Assembly: GCA_019636555.1 (NCBI GenBank)
Contig: JAHBXH010000001.1
Span: 3,072,928-3,136,927 of the forward strand
Direction: 5' to 3'
From: Phycisphaeraceae bacterium
Lineage (GTDB): Bacteria > Planctomycetota > Phycisphaerae > Phycisphaerales > UBA1924
Length of the DNA stretch: 64,000 nucleotides
Shown: positions 26,302 to 37,264 of the stretch, piece after piece
Numbering within the stretch: the stretch's first letter is position 1
Layout: each line of letters opens with the position of its first letter
Notes under the pieces: generated by a model
Told to the model about the DNA's origin: nothing
Database searches by the model: none
Seen by the model: only the letters and a program-made list of their open reading frames with translations
Translations under genes and position numbers: made by a program

Positions 26302-28644
26302 TCAGTTATCTTGCGACAAGATGATCACGGTGTACGGGCCGATGCCGACGTTGCCGTTGTAATTCAGGCCGTCTTTCGCGCCGGAGTTCGCGGTGGTGTC
26401 GTAGCTGTTGGTGTTGGCGAAGTCGGAGCTGTATCCGTTCCAGTCGCTGTTGAAGCGGACCTTCCAGGTGCCGGCTCGCGGGAAGCCGATGTTGTAGCTC
26501 GAGTAGCTGGTGTTGGCGAAATTGGCGACGACGACGACGTCGTCTTTCGCGCCGCCGTTCATCCAGCGGTGATAGGCGATCACCTTGTTGGTGTTGTTGA
26601 TGTGGAAGACGTTGGTGTTGTTGCCGCGGAGGCCGCGCGTGGTGTCGAACCAGTTGCGGCGGAGGCGGATCATGTCGCGGTACATGGTCTGGATGCCCGC
26701 GTAGGTTGTAAGCTTGTTCCAATCGACGGGATCGCTGTCGGCGAAGTAGCCGTCTTCGAGCACTTCCTGTCCCTGGAAGATCATCGGGATGCCGGGGGAA
26801 GTGAAGACGATTCCGGCGCCGAGGGTGGAGCGCTTTTTGCTGTACCACGAGCCGGCGTTGCCGGGCCAGATTTCTTCGGGCACGCGCGAGTGACCGTTGG
26901 CGACTTCGTCGTGGCTTTCGGTGTAGATCACTCGCTGGGTCTGGCTGTTGTTGTAGAGGTGGACAATCGCGTCGCGCACGGCGAACATGTTTCTGTTGGC
27001 ATCGTTGCCGTCGATCACCGCGGCACGAATCGGGTGGACAAACTGCGCATCCCACTGGCTGTCGAAGCCCGCTCCGCCGGCGCCGGTGGTTTTGGTGATG
27101 TAGTCGTTGTTCTGGAGGTCTTCGGCGATCGAGATCTTGCCGGCGTTCTGGACATCGATCTCGTTGTTGCAGTACTGCATCAGGCTCCAGCCGTCGGGGA
27201 TGTCGGTGCCGACGCCGTTGTTGGTGTTGCGGATGTTGACGGTGGAATCCCAGCGGAGCCCGTCGATGCGGTATTCCTGAAGCCAGCGGAGAACGCTGTC
27301 GCGGATGTAACCGCGGACCTCGTTGCGTCCGTAGTCGGGGCGGGTGTCGCCCCACGGCGTGCTTGATCGGTAATCCTGATAGAAGTAGATGCCGCCCTTG
27401 TTGTTCTGCTGCCAGCCATCGAACTGCCACATGCCGAGGTCGCTGGGCCCGTAGTGGTTGTGGACGACATCCTGGATGACCGCGATGCCGCGCTGGTGGC
27501 ACGCGTCGACAAACGATTTGTATCCGGCGACGCCTCCGTAAATGGATTCGATGCTGAAGGGGTCGGACGGGTTGTAGCCCCAGGAGAAATCTCCCGCGAA
27601 TTCGCTGAGCGGCATGACCTTGACAGCGTTGATGCCGAGCGACTGGAGCTGGTTCAGTCGGGAGATCGCGGTGCTGAACGAGCCCGGATTGCCGCCCGCG
27701 GTGTCGTTGAACGTGCCGATGTGCATCTCATAGATGACCATCTCGTTCCAATTTGCGGAAACAAAGTTGGTCTTCGGCTTGCCCGTCACCGAGACGTCGT
27801 CGATGGCGATGCCGTCGCTCGGGATCGACAAGTCGTCGTACTGCTGCCAGCGGACTTTGAACGCCGAGCCGGGAACATATCCCGCGGCCATGGCGCACTG
27901 CGAGAGGTGCACGGTGTACGTCGAGAACGACGAGCCGATGGCGGGGAAGCCCATGGCTTTCGTCCAGGTCGTGCCGTTGTTGGAGATGTAGAGTCCGTCC
28001 TGCGTGTGCGTTTCGTCGCCGATGTTGCGGATCTTGTAGGTCAGAAGCAGCTCGTCGTAGTTCGCGCAGTTGAGCGTGAGGGTGAGCTGCCCGGTCTCGT
28101 ACGTGCCGCTGGTCGAGCTATCGAAGGTGAGGCCGCGTGTGCCCGCGGCTTTGTACGTGGTGGAGAATGCGATGCGATACGGACCGGAGCCGGAGGTTGA
28201 CCACGAGGAGCCGAGCGCGCCCGTTTCGAAGTCGTCTGAGAAGATCGTCGTGGTCGCGCCGTAATCGGACCACGCGTAGGTGTTGTTTCGGATGATGGAG
28301 TTCCCGGCGCTGTTGGTGACCTCTCTGCCGCGTGGGTCTTTGCGCCAGTAGGAGTTGGCGCCGTTGGTGACATAGAACTTGTATTCGTGAGCGGCGCCGG
28401 CTCCCGAGACGTCGGCGGACCAGTTTCCGTTGCCTTCGCTGACGAGCGGGTTCGCGGTCGCGGAGAAAGAGTTGAACGTGCCGCCGACGGAAACGGCGGT
28501 GGCGTTGGGCGCCCAGACGCGGAAGGTGGTTCCCCCCGAGTAAATCGTCGCGCCCATACCGGGTCGCAGGGATTGGGCGAAGACCGTTCCGGCGCAGAGA
28601 ATGGCGCCGGCTGCACAAAGCGTGCGGACGATGGAACGTTGCAT
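26302..28644 (-). CDS. Secreted GH13 enzyme with an inserted domain
   Basis: The 780-residue product has a Sec signal peptide (LCAAGAILCAGTVFAQ) and a GH13 (alpha-amylase superfamily) catalytic domain. An N-terminal CBM48-like domain (FRVWAPNATAVSVGGTFN) resembles that of branching and debranching enzymes. The catalytic triad is Asp466 in GLRWDST, Glu508 in ISIAEDLQ and Asp579 in YTESHDE. DVVHNHYGP near 392 is conserved region I. Unusually, about 160 residues (roughly 133-295) lie between CBM48 and the barrel. They begin DDFETGALGSSWS and look like a lectin-like beta-sandwich of the discoidin/MAM or LamG type. A beta-sandwich C-domain follows the barrel. It probably acts on glycogen- or starch-like glucans outside the cell; which linkage it makes or breaks is unknown. 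Confidence 0.85.
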   Translation of the reverse strand: MQRSIVRTLCAAGAILCAGTVFAQSLRPGMGATIYSGGTTFRVWAPNATAVSVGGTFNSFSATANPLVSEGNGNWSADVSGAGAAHEYKFYVTNGANSYWRKDPRGREVTNSAGNSIIRNNTYAWSDYGATTTIFSDDFETGALGSSWSTSGSGPYRIAFSTTYKAAGTRGLTFDSSTSGTYETGQLTLTLNCANYDELLLTYKIRNIGDETHTQDGLYISNNGTTWTKAMGFPAIGSSFSTYTVHLSQCAMAAGYVPGSAFKVRWQQYDDLSIPSDGIAIDDVSVTGKPKTNFVSANWNEMVIYEMHIGTFNDTAGGNPGSFSTAISRLNQLQSLGINAVKVMPLSEFAGDFSWGYNPSDPFSIESIYGGVAGYKSFVDACHQRGIAVIQDVVHNHYGPSDLGMWQFDGWQQNNKGGIYFYQDYRSSTPWGDTRPDYGRNEVRGYIRDSVLRWLQEYRIDGLRWDSTVNIRNTNNGVGTDIPDGWSLMQYCNNEIDVQNAGKISIAEDLQNNDYITKTTGAGGAGFDSQWDAQFVHPIRAAVIDGNDANRNMFAVRDAIVHLYNNSQTQRVIYTESHDEVANGHSRVPEEIWPGNAGSWYSKKRSTLGAGIVFTSPGIPMIFQGQEVLEDGYFADSDPVDWNKLTTYAGIQTMYRDMIRLRRNWFDTTRGLRGNNTNVFHINNTNKVIAYHRWMNGGAKDDVVVVANFANTSYSSYNIGFPRAGTWKVRFNSDWNGYSSDFANTNSYDTTANSGAKDGLNYNGNVGIGPYTVIILSQDN

Positions 28645-28924
28645 GACCTGTTTCTCCGGGCCGCCGCGGCGGGTGGCGAGAAGCGGCGGCCGAATCAGCG
28701 CTGCTCGGGCGGAAGAACGAATGAGCGAGGAGCAGCGTACCTCATGGTGAAGTTATTTTCATGTCCGAAAGAGGTGACGGAAAACCACAGATTTGTGGAG
28801 TGGTGCAGGATGTTTTGGGGGTTGGAGGAGGAAAACAGGAGAACAGGGGAACAGGGGAACAGGGGAAGAAGGGAAGAGGCAAGGAGGTGGAGAGGTGGTG
28901 CCGGGCGAAGAGACGAGAGGCCGA

Positions 28925-29104
28925 TTAAACGGCGAGGTAATCGACGAGGAGAGGTGCGGTGAGGGCGGGGTCGGTGAGCGGCGCGGTCTGGGCGATGGGA
29001 GATTCGGGAGGAGGGACCCGCCGCAGGTCGAGGGGTTCGCGCGGCGGAATCGGCGACTCGAGAACTTCGAAGCGCGGGGTTTTCACCCGGCTTTTCGTAG
29101 GCAC
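28925..29104 (-). CDS. Possible small Pro-rich protein
   Basis: A 59-residue frame starting with GTG at 29104 reads like real coding sequence: GC-rich third positions and a coherent Pro/Leu/Glu-rich product (KTPRFEVLESPIPPREPLDL near the start, LLVDYLAV at the end). There is no Shine-Dalgarno, and an overlapping frame is longer. No family is recognised. Confidence 0.3.
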   Translation of the reverse strand: MPTKSRVKTPRFEVLESPIPPREPLDLRRVPPPESPIAQTAPLTDPALTAPLLVDYLAV

Positions 29105-29300
29105 GGGCGAGATGGACGGTGGCGGTTGGTGATTTGCGGGTGTCGAGGCCGATCATGGGGGCAGTTTAGCAGAAAGTGGAATAAACGCACGGTTTTTGTT
29201 TGGCATTGGGCAGAATTGGTGGTTAATGGTTGTGGGGAATGGAGTTAGAAGGAGTGGTTTTTGGGGTGTGTTTGATGAATAGAGAACAGACTAAGGCGAT

Positions 29301-29330
29301 TTACCACAGAGGGCACGGAGAGCACGGAGG
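29301..29330 (+). repeat. Dispersed CACAGAGG-type repeat
   Basis: TTACCACAGAGGGCACGGAG followed by AGCACGGAGG matches the element at 13078-13117 (inverse orientation) and the shorter one at 39076. Confidence 0.6.
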
Positions 29331-29455
29331 GGGAAGAGAATTGAGACGGATGCGGGGATTTGGAAAAACGCTTTTGCCGCGGCGGGGTCGATTGCGTGTC
29401 GGCATCACGAGCCCGCCGATCTGCGTGAACATCGCTCTGCCGCGCATCGAAGTGT

Positions 29456-30418
29456 GTGCGGTTCGTGCATCTGCAGGATTGCCGGACCGACGCAAGGAAA
29501 TTCCGCCTGACAACTGAAGTTCCCAAGTGTCCTCGCTGCGACTACGACCAGTCGGGAGAAGTCGCGCGCTGGCATGATCGCTGCCCTTTGCATGGGCGGT
29601 GCGTCGAGTGCGGATTGCTCATCGACTGGCGCGATGTCTTTACAAACCCACGATGTGATGGGCTTGTCGAGCATGCGCGGGGAACGCGCCAATGGGCTTG
29701 GTGGGGTGTTCGAACGTCGTTTGCGATCCTGTGGCCTCGGCGATTCTGGACGCGCGTGCAAGCGCGGCATGAGCTGAAGCTGGCTTGCGCTGTCCTTTGG
29801 TTTGCACTGCCGCTCACCCTTTGGTTGCTTCCGTCGATTCTTCGAGCGATCTACACCTTCTTCGCGGAGACGATTCACTACTGGGAAATGTCCGGTCCGG
29901 AGTTGACGATCGAATACGCGTTCGATCACGCTTGCCGCATTGTCCGACTCGCATTGCCACCTCTCACTTGGTGGTTCTATCCGTTCGCTGCGATGGCGAT
30001 GGCGACGCCGGCGGTTTTGCTCGGGCTTCGTCGGCACAGAAAAGACATCAGCAAGACACAGTTGGCCCGGTGCGCGTTCTACGCACTTGCGGCGGGATTT
30101 GTGGCCTGGCCGCTCGGACATTGGGGTGCAGGATTGACTTCCGCATTCGCAGAGTTTCTGGACACACAAAGGCCCGACATCGCTTCGTACGCGGGCGTCA
30201 TGAGGGAGTGGGACCTTGATCGCGTTCTTGTTCCGTTGTTGCTTGGGCTGTGGCTGCTGTGCTGGAACTGGTACGTGCTGAAAGATGCGATGCGGCTTCG
30301 ACGGGCATTTTTTTACTGGGCCTTGCTTTCGCTTGCGGCCGGCATCGTCGGCATGACAGTCTTTCTGTGGCAGGCGGATCGGTGGAATGACGCCGTGTAT
30401 CGAGTTTTCGGGGTGTGA
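29456..30418 (+). CDS. Zinc-ribbon membrane protein of unknown function
   Basis: The 320-residue product has an N-terminal Cys-rich module, CPRCDYDQSG followed by CPLHGRCVECGL (about residues 25-55). Roughly six hydrophobic segments come after it (near 105-125, 160-185, 195-215, 240-265 and 280-305). The CPRC...CPL.GRC.ECGL pattern with a polytopic domain is characteristic of Phycisphaerae proteins of unknown role and relates to those at 9502 and 17264. The GTG at 29456 is the start and is weakly supported. Codon use is less GC-rich than in the core genes. Confidence 0.6.
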   Translation: MRFVHLQDCRTDARKFRLTTEVPKCPRCDYDQSGEVARWHDRCPLHGRCVECGLLIDWRDVFTNPRCDGLVEHARGTRQWAWWGVRTSFAILWPRRFWTRVQARHELKLACAVLWFALPLTLWLLPSILRAIYTFFAETIHYWEMSGPELTIEYAFDHACRIVRLALPPLTWWFYPFAAMAMATPAVLLGLRRHRKDISKTQLARCAFYALAAGFVAWPLGHWGAGLTSAFAEFLDTQRPDIASYAGVMREWDLDRVLVPLLLGLWLLCWNWYVLKDAMRLRRAFFYWALLSLAAGIVGMTVFLWQADRWNDAVYRVFGV

Positions 30419-30505
30419 ATAGCCTTCAGGGAAGACGCACTGACCTTGCGGCAAGGTTAGTGGTACAACGGGCATTTGGTTGATTTTGTCAGCCGCCCAA
30501 GGCTT

Positions 30506-31318
30506 TCATGACTTTGATCGAGAATTGGCTCGTCGCTGCCGTAGCGCCGACTCAAAGTACTGATATTCCTGCGTTTCTTCGAGAAGACATCTGCTAACGA
30601 AAAGGCCGCCTCGATGCTTGCCCAATCTTCGTTCCTCGTCGCTCCAATGGGCGGCCGGAAAACCTATCACGAATCTGAACGCACCGAACCACAGGCACGC
30701 TTTGGCTGAATCCTGGCTAAACCGAGGAAGAGCACGGAGCCCGGAAGATATCTCTGAAGAGAACGGAATTTGGGCGATCAGATGAAATCCAGAGGCGAGA
30801 GGACTGCCGCTCTTGAGGACGCTGATCGCGGAATCGAAGTGTTGACCAAGATCAAAGTCGTCGAAATCCGGAATTGTCGCGCAATGAGCGCGTACGAGTA
30901 CGCTCATTAGAAACGTTGTCAGTTTCTCCACGTCGACACCCGGCAAAATCCAAGCCCGGCGCGTCCGCACAGTTTGAACCGCATCGCTTCGCTCGTCGGA
31001 AAATCGCGCCCACCACCTGTCGAGCGTCCCGCATTCTTCCTCGCAGCGAGCGCAAAGCAAGCCCCTTTCCCAAAACCTGTCTTCAACCCATCGAGTGGGC
31101 GAGGGCGCGTCTGAGTTCAAGAAAAAAAAGTCTTTGCTGTCGCCCTTCATCCTGCGCAATTCGCCCTTGGGGACAATGTGCGACTTCAGATCGGCGGCGG
31201 GAGACCCGCAAATGCCGCACAGCCATTGCGGTACGCTTTCTGCTTCCGAACTCGTCTCTTGGCGATCGGTGCCCACATAGCGATGGTAAGCAGTAGCGCG
31301 CATCTGTCGGGGATGCAT
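30506..31318 (-). CDS. HNH-like zinc-binding protein of unknown function
   Basis: The 270-residue product has an N-terminal motif WLCGICGSPAADLKSHIVPK near residues 32-51 (CxxC then SHI, as in HNH-type zinc fingers). A second CARCEEEC cluster near 89-96 could complete a metal site. The rest is soluble with many aromatic residues. It could be a nuclease, but the usual HNH His/Asn pattern is incomplete and I do not recognise the family. The start is uncertain (ATG at 31318 or 31303). It lies in a GC-poorer, repeat-rich accessory stretch. Confidence 0.5.
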   Translation of the reverse strand: MHPRQMRATAYHRYVGTDRQETSSEAESVPQWLCGICGSPAADLKSHIVPKGELRRMKGDSKDFFFLNSDAPSPTRWVEDRFWERGLLCARCEEECGTLDRWWARFSDERSDAVQTVRTRRAWILPGVDVEKLTTFLMSVLVRAHCATIPDFDDFDLGQHFDSAISVLKSGSPLASGFHLIAQIPFSSEISSGLRALPRFSQDSAKACLWFGAFRFVIGFPAAHWSDEERRLGKHRGGLFVSRCLLEETQEYQYFESALRQRRANSRSKS

Positions 31319-32079
31319 GGGCTTTCGAAGGTTCGCGAAGTTGAATGCGGGGAGACGTGGTCGTACACACCATTTTCGCGGGGGTCGAGCGCGTCGGATG
31401 ATGCTTTACGCTCGCCCATTTCATGGGCGAAGAGTTTTGGAGGCTTGAAACCAGACACTGCGTGTCTGGCAACGGCCGCGGGCCCGCTTCGCGGGCTGGG
31501 AGAAATGGAGGAGCAGGTTCGCCGAGCGGACTTCGATACTTCCGGATGAAAGTGTCAGCCCGAGTGCTCGCGAGCTGAAAGGAATGTGGAAGGCGGTCGG
31601 CTCCGCAGATGCCGCGCGAATGGGTTGGAAATCTCAATTGGAGTGATCGCCACTCGGGGCATCGAGCCCCGAGCGGCGAGAAAGTCTTGGGGAGCTGTGA
31701 CCAGGGGCTTGCTCGCTGCGCTCGCGTCGCCCGTGGCAACGATCGCTCGCCCGCTTCGCGGGCGGAGAGAGATGCGGGAGCGGATCGGCTTTGCGGGATG
31801 GGAGGAAAGCAGAAGTTGGTCTGGTTCGCGGGCGGAGAGAGCGATGAGGAGCATTTCCGGCCGGGAAGTGCCGCGGACTTACAAGAGTTGACGTCACTTG
31901 GGCTTGAATCAGAGATTGGAAGCAACCGCGCCCTCGCTGGCGCGTCGGGCTCGTAGAAGCGGGCTCGGACGAAGAGTTTGACCCGTTGGTGTCGCACACC
32001 TTCGGCGTGCGAAGGGAATTTGGTGATTCGGACCGGGGGTGCCGCTGCGCGGCCCCACCCCCACCCCCGCTCTTCACGA
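31319..32079. other. Gene-free accessory interval with hairpins
   Basis: No gene is convincing here. Several short hairpins of the type GCCCGCTTCGCGGGC and a planctomycete-like dispersed repeat at 31926-31955 are present. The interval looks like decayed or inserted sequence. Confidence 0.45.
31926..31955. repeat. Planctomycete-type dispersed repeat
   Basis: CCGCGCCCTCGCTGGCGCGT followed by CGGGCTCGTAG. I recall this string, which encodes peptides like YEPDAPARAR in spurious frames, from many planctomycete genomes; the match is from memory. Confidence 0.45.
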
Positions 32080-33291
<1,212 letters not shown>

Positions 33292-33404
33292 CGGCGACCT
33301 CCCGGAGATACTCGCAGTCTACCACCATTTGCTGCATTTCCAGCACGACAAACCACCTATCCCGCGGCAATCCCGCTTTCCTACCGGTTTCACTTGCTCT
33401 TTGC

Positions 33405-33758
33405 GTGCTTGCCGCGCCGTCGGTGTCTTCGATCGCGAACTCATCGATGACGGTGGCGCTGCAGAGCGGGACGGCGGCGGTGAACTGGTCGCTGACGTGC
33501 TACACAAACTTCGCGAACACGGCGTTTCAGGTTCAGGTGCGGATTGTTTCGGGTGCAGCGACGACGCTTTCAACGCCGATGCGGTTTTTCTTCAACAACG
33601 CGAACGTGCATCAGACGATCTCGGGCTCGACGGCGCTGGCGGTGCAGGGTGGAAGCCCGACGATCGATCTGGTCGTGACGCGTGCGGCGGGGACGGGGAG
33701 TTTCATCGTGGATGGGCAGGACAGCCTGAGCTACACGGTGATCAATTTGCACGAGTAG
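33405..33758 (+). pseudogene. Beta-rich secreted-protein gene lacking a normal start
   Basis: The 117-residue frame from GTG at 33405 is Ser/Thr/Val-rich and reads like a beta-sandwich. Codons immediately upstream, in frame back to about 33375, encode a signal-peptide core (AFLPVSLALCVLAAPSVSS), but no ATG, GTG or TTG precedes it before sequence that belongs to the divergent gene. The gene has either lost its start or begins at an unusual codon. Confidence 0.4.
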
Positions 33759-33870
33759 TCAGCACGAAGAGGTGGGAAGAGCAGGCTGCATGAGTCGGCT
33801 GTGTGCGTAAGGCGGGGCGGCAACTTCGGGCAGGATGTGCCGAAGAGAGTTGTGAACTGGTGGACGGGAA

Positions 33871-33890
33871 CACCGGCCGGAAGGCCGGTG
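33871..33890. repeat. Palindromic CACCGGCC hairpin
   Basis: CACCGGCC / GGCCGGTG with a 4-base loop is followed by CCACGG. Short elements of this form are often dispersed in high-GC genomes; only this copy is seen here. Confidence 0.45.
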
Positions 33891-33915
33891 CCACGGCAAC
33901 AGCCACCCAAAACGA

Positions 33916-33943
33916 AAACACCCCGCCGGAGAGCGGGGTGTTT
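33916..33943 (-). terminator. Terminator downstream of 16S rRNA
   Basis: An 11-bp perfect stem (AAACACCCCGC / GCGGGGTGTTT) with a 6-base loop. On the minus strand it runs into TTTTCGTTTT. It lies about 190 bases beyond the 16S 3' end and probably ends the rRNA transcript. On the plus strand the following Ts are fewer. Confidence 0.7.
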
Positions 33944-34126
33944 CGCCGAGTTTGACTCGGGAATGCAAAGAACAGTTGGGATGCGAGGTCTTTCGACCAG
34001 CGCGGGAGTTGAGTCCCGCGTCGAGAATGTGTTGACAGCCAGAGTGAGATTGCTCTCGCGGAGTCGATCCAAGCCATATGCCTTTCGGCGACCTGAGAAA
34101 GACTCGTGCTCTGGTCTAAGGAAATC

Positions 34127-35616
<1,490 letters not shown>

Positions 35617-36158
35617 TTTTCTTTATCCCAACCGGCATCTTGCGACGCCGGCCGGAGAATTTCAAAGAAGGGGTTTGAACCAGTACCTCTGCCCGAATCT
35701 TGCGATTCGACCAGAGGCGGTCTTCGTCCCGGCCGCCTCCCACTTGCGTGACAGACTTCCGGAACACGCCGGAGATCATCCGGCGTTTCTTTTCAAACTC
35801 GTGAATCGATAGGTTTTCACCTTCTCTTTTCAACCACTACGAGAATGAACGCCGAACTGTGAATTTCGGCGGGCTTACCCGTACCGGTGTGTGTCACACC
35901 GATCGGGCGATTGTTCGACACGAACGAGCTCAAGCCGGAGCCGTCCCGGAGTGATCCGGTTGTTCGTGCCGCACATTCTCGCGCGGTCCCAACTGTTCAA
36001 TTGTCAGAGATATCCGCCCGCAGCCTTCGCGACGGGAGGGCCTGTCGATTTCTCGGCAGGGGGAGAGTTTAAGCCGCCACCCATCCGGGTCAAGCCCGCG
36101 GGAGAATCTCCGGCGCGAAATTGATTTAAAACTTAACCCCGCCGACACTTACGCAGTG
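35617..36158 (-). other. 16S rRNA leader
   Basis: No gene is seen in this 540-base interval upstream of 16S. It holds two hairpins closed by GCAA loops on the minus strand, at 35632-35651 (8-bp stem with one G-U) and 35686-35717 (two stacked 6-bp stems). A third perfect 8-bp hairpin is at 35766-35786. They may guide processing of the precursor. A canonical boxA was not found. Confidence 0.45.
36066..36093 (-). promoter_or_regulatory. Candidate rRNA promoter
   Basis: On the minus strand TTGACC (36093-36088) and TAAACT (36071-36066) are separated by 16 bases. The -35 matches consensus at five of six positions and the -10 at four. It would give a leader of about 440 bases before 16S. Confidence 0.4.
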
Positions 36159-37199
36159 TCATCCGCGAGGGTTCTCGCCCGATTCCCGGTCGCCGGGGGA
36201 GGGCGCCACCCCGACAGTCGCAGCCCAGATCTGGGTCTTTGGGTTCGTTTGGATTGAGTTTGGGTGCTCGGGGCGGAGACGGAGTGCCGCGCGGAGCGTG
36301 CGGCAGGCTTCGGACATGGTCGCCCCGGTCGTTCGGACATCATCAACGACGACGAGGACTGCATCGGGCGGCACGAGCAGTGCGGCGCGCTTGCAGAAGA
36401 ACGCGCCGGAGACGTTGCTCCGGCGCTCGCTGACAGGGAGCGTGACTTGGCTCGGACGGTGTCGGCGCGCAAGAAGGCGGCGGACATTGAAACCCGATGC
36501 GCGGCGCGTGCCGCAGGTGATGACGAGCGCGTGATCGATGCCTCGAGAGAGCCGGCGCCAAGGCGACATCGGCATCGGAATGAGAATGACGCGGCGGGGA
36601 TTGATCTCGCGGGCATCCACTTCGGCGCGGATGCTTTTTCCGAGTGCGCGGCCGATGCTCTCGCCGAGCGCGCGGAAGCGGGAGAACTTCAGTTCGCGCA
36701 CGGAGCGCGCGAGCACGCCTTCGTAGACGCCGAGCCGGATGAAGCGATCCCACGCGGGGCGCTTGTCGTGGCAGCGCACGCACATGGCGGGATCGGAAAG
36801 CGTGTCGAGTTCGAACGGGCGGCAGGTTGTGCCGCAGCGCGGGCAGTAGTTCCCGGGTTCATCAGCCTGGAAGTCCGCGGCGCGGATATGCCAGGGTTCG
36901 GAGGTGCGCCCGAGGAAATGGAGTTCAAAGGATTCGAGGAAGCGAGAAATGCCGCGGGGTTGAGTGGCCGAGGCGGGGTGCTCAAAGTCGCCGGCGAGTT
37001 CGTCGGCGGGTTCTTCTGTGATGACGTCGAGATCGAGGTCGTCGGAAGTATGCGTGAGGAGGTGAACGGCGCCAGGAGAGAGCTTTTCGGCGGGCGCGGA
37101 GAGGTGGGTGGGGTCGGTGGGGTCGGTGGGGTGTGGTGGCCAGGGGAATTTGGGCGGCTTGGGGTCCACGGGGGCAAGGTAACAGACGGCGCGAAGCAA
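36159..37199 (-). CDS. comF: ComF-family phosphoribosyltransferase-like protein
   Basis: The 346-residue product is a ComF-type protein, needed with ComEC and a helicase for DNA uptake in natural competence. An N-terminal zinc cluster YCPRCGTTCRP ... CVRCHDKRP lies near residues 118-147. The phosphoribosyltransferase signature VLVVVDDVRTTGATM lies near 284-298. The first 100 residues are Pro-rich and not part of the family domain. A TTG at 37199 or a GTG twelve codons later is the start. The ComEA-like gene at 54969 is the only other competence candidate in the window. Confidence 0.8.
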   Translation of the reverse strand: MLRAVCYLAPVDPKPPKFPWPPHPTDPTDPTHLSAPAEKLSPGAVHLLTHTSDDLDLDVITEEPADELAGDFEHPASATQPRGISRFLESFELHFLGRTSEPWHIRAADFQADEPGNYCPRCGTTCRPFELDTLSDPAMCVRCHDKRPAWDRFIRLGVYEGVLARSVRELKFSRFRALGESIGRALGKSIRAEVDAREINPRRVILIPMPMSPWRRLSRGIDHALVITCGTRRASGFNVRRLLARRHRPSQVTLPVSERRSNVSGAFFCKRAALLVPPDAVLVVVDDVRTTGATMSEACRTLRAALRLRPEHPNSIQTNPKTQIWAATVGVAPSPGDRESGENPRG

Positions 37200-37207
37200 T
37201 GGGACAA

Positions 37208-37236
37208 ATAGGTCCTATGAGACCCATAGGACCTAT
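37208..37236. repeat. 12-bp inverted repeat between mcsB and comF
   Basis: ATAGGTCCTATG and CATAGGACCTAT are exact inverse complements with a 5-base spacer. The element sits in the 65-base gap between the two genes; it may end mcsB transcription or be an operator for comF. Confidence 0.6.
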
Positions 37237-37264
37237 GACATCGCGCATGGAGTGGGAATTGGCG

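Larger units (their letters stand above)
28645..29455. other. Repeat-rich interval with one possible small gene
   Basis: Apart from the doubtful small frame at 28925-29104, no gene is seen. The interval is purine-rich on the plus strand. It holds an imperfect 8-bp tandem repeat (GGAACAGG-like) near 28836-28868 and a dispersed CACAGAGG-type element at 29301-29330. Confidence 0.5.

Noticed and set aside
35640..35720. A GGTTCAAAC string resembling a tRNA T-loop in the 16S leader
   Set aside because: No acceptor, D or anticodon stems can be formed around it; the bases fit the hairpins described for the leader.
36298..36534. Small plus-strand frames opposite comF
   Set aside because: They have no ribosome site or domain, and comF has the phosphoribosyltransferase signature on the other strand.
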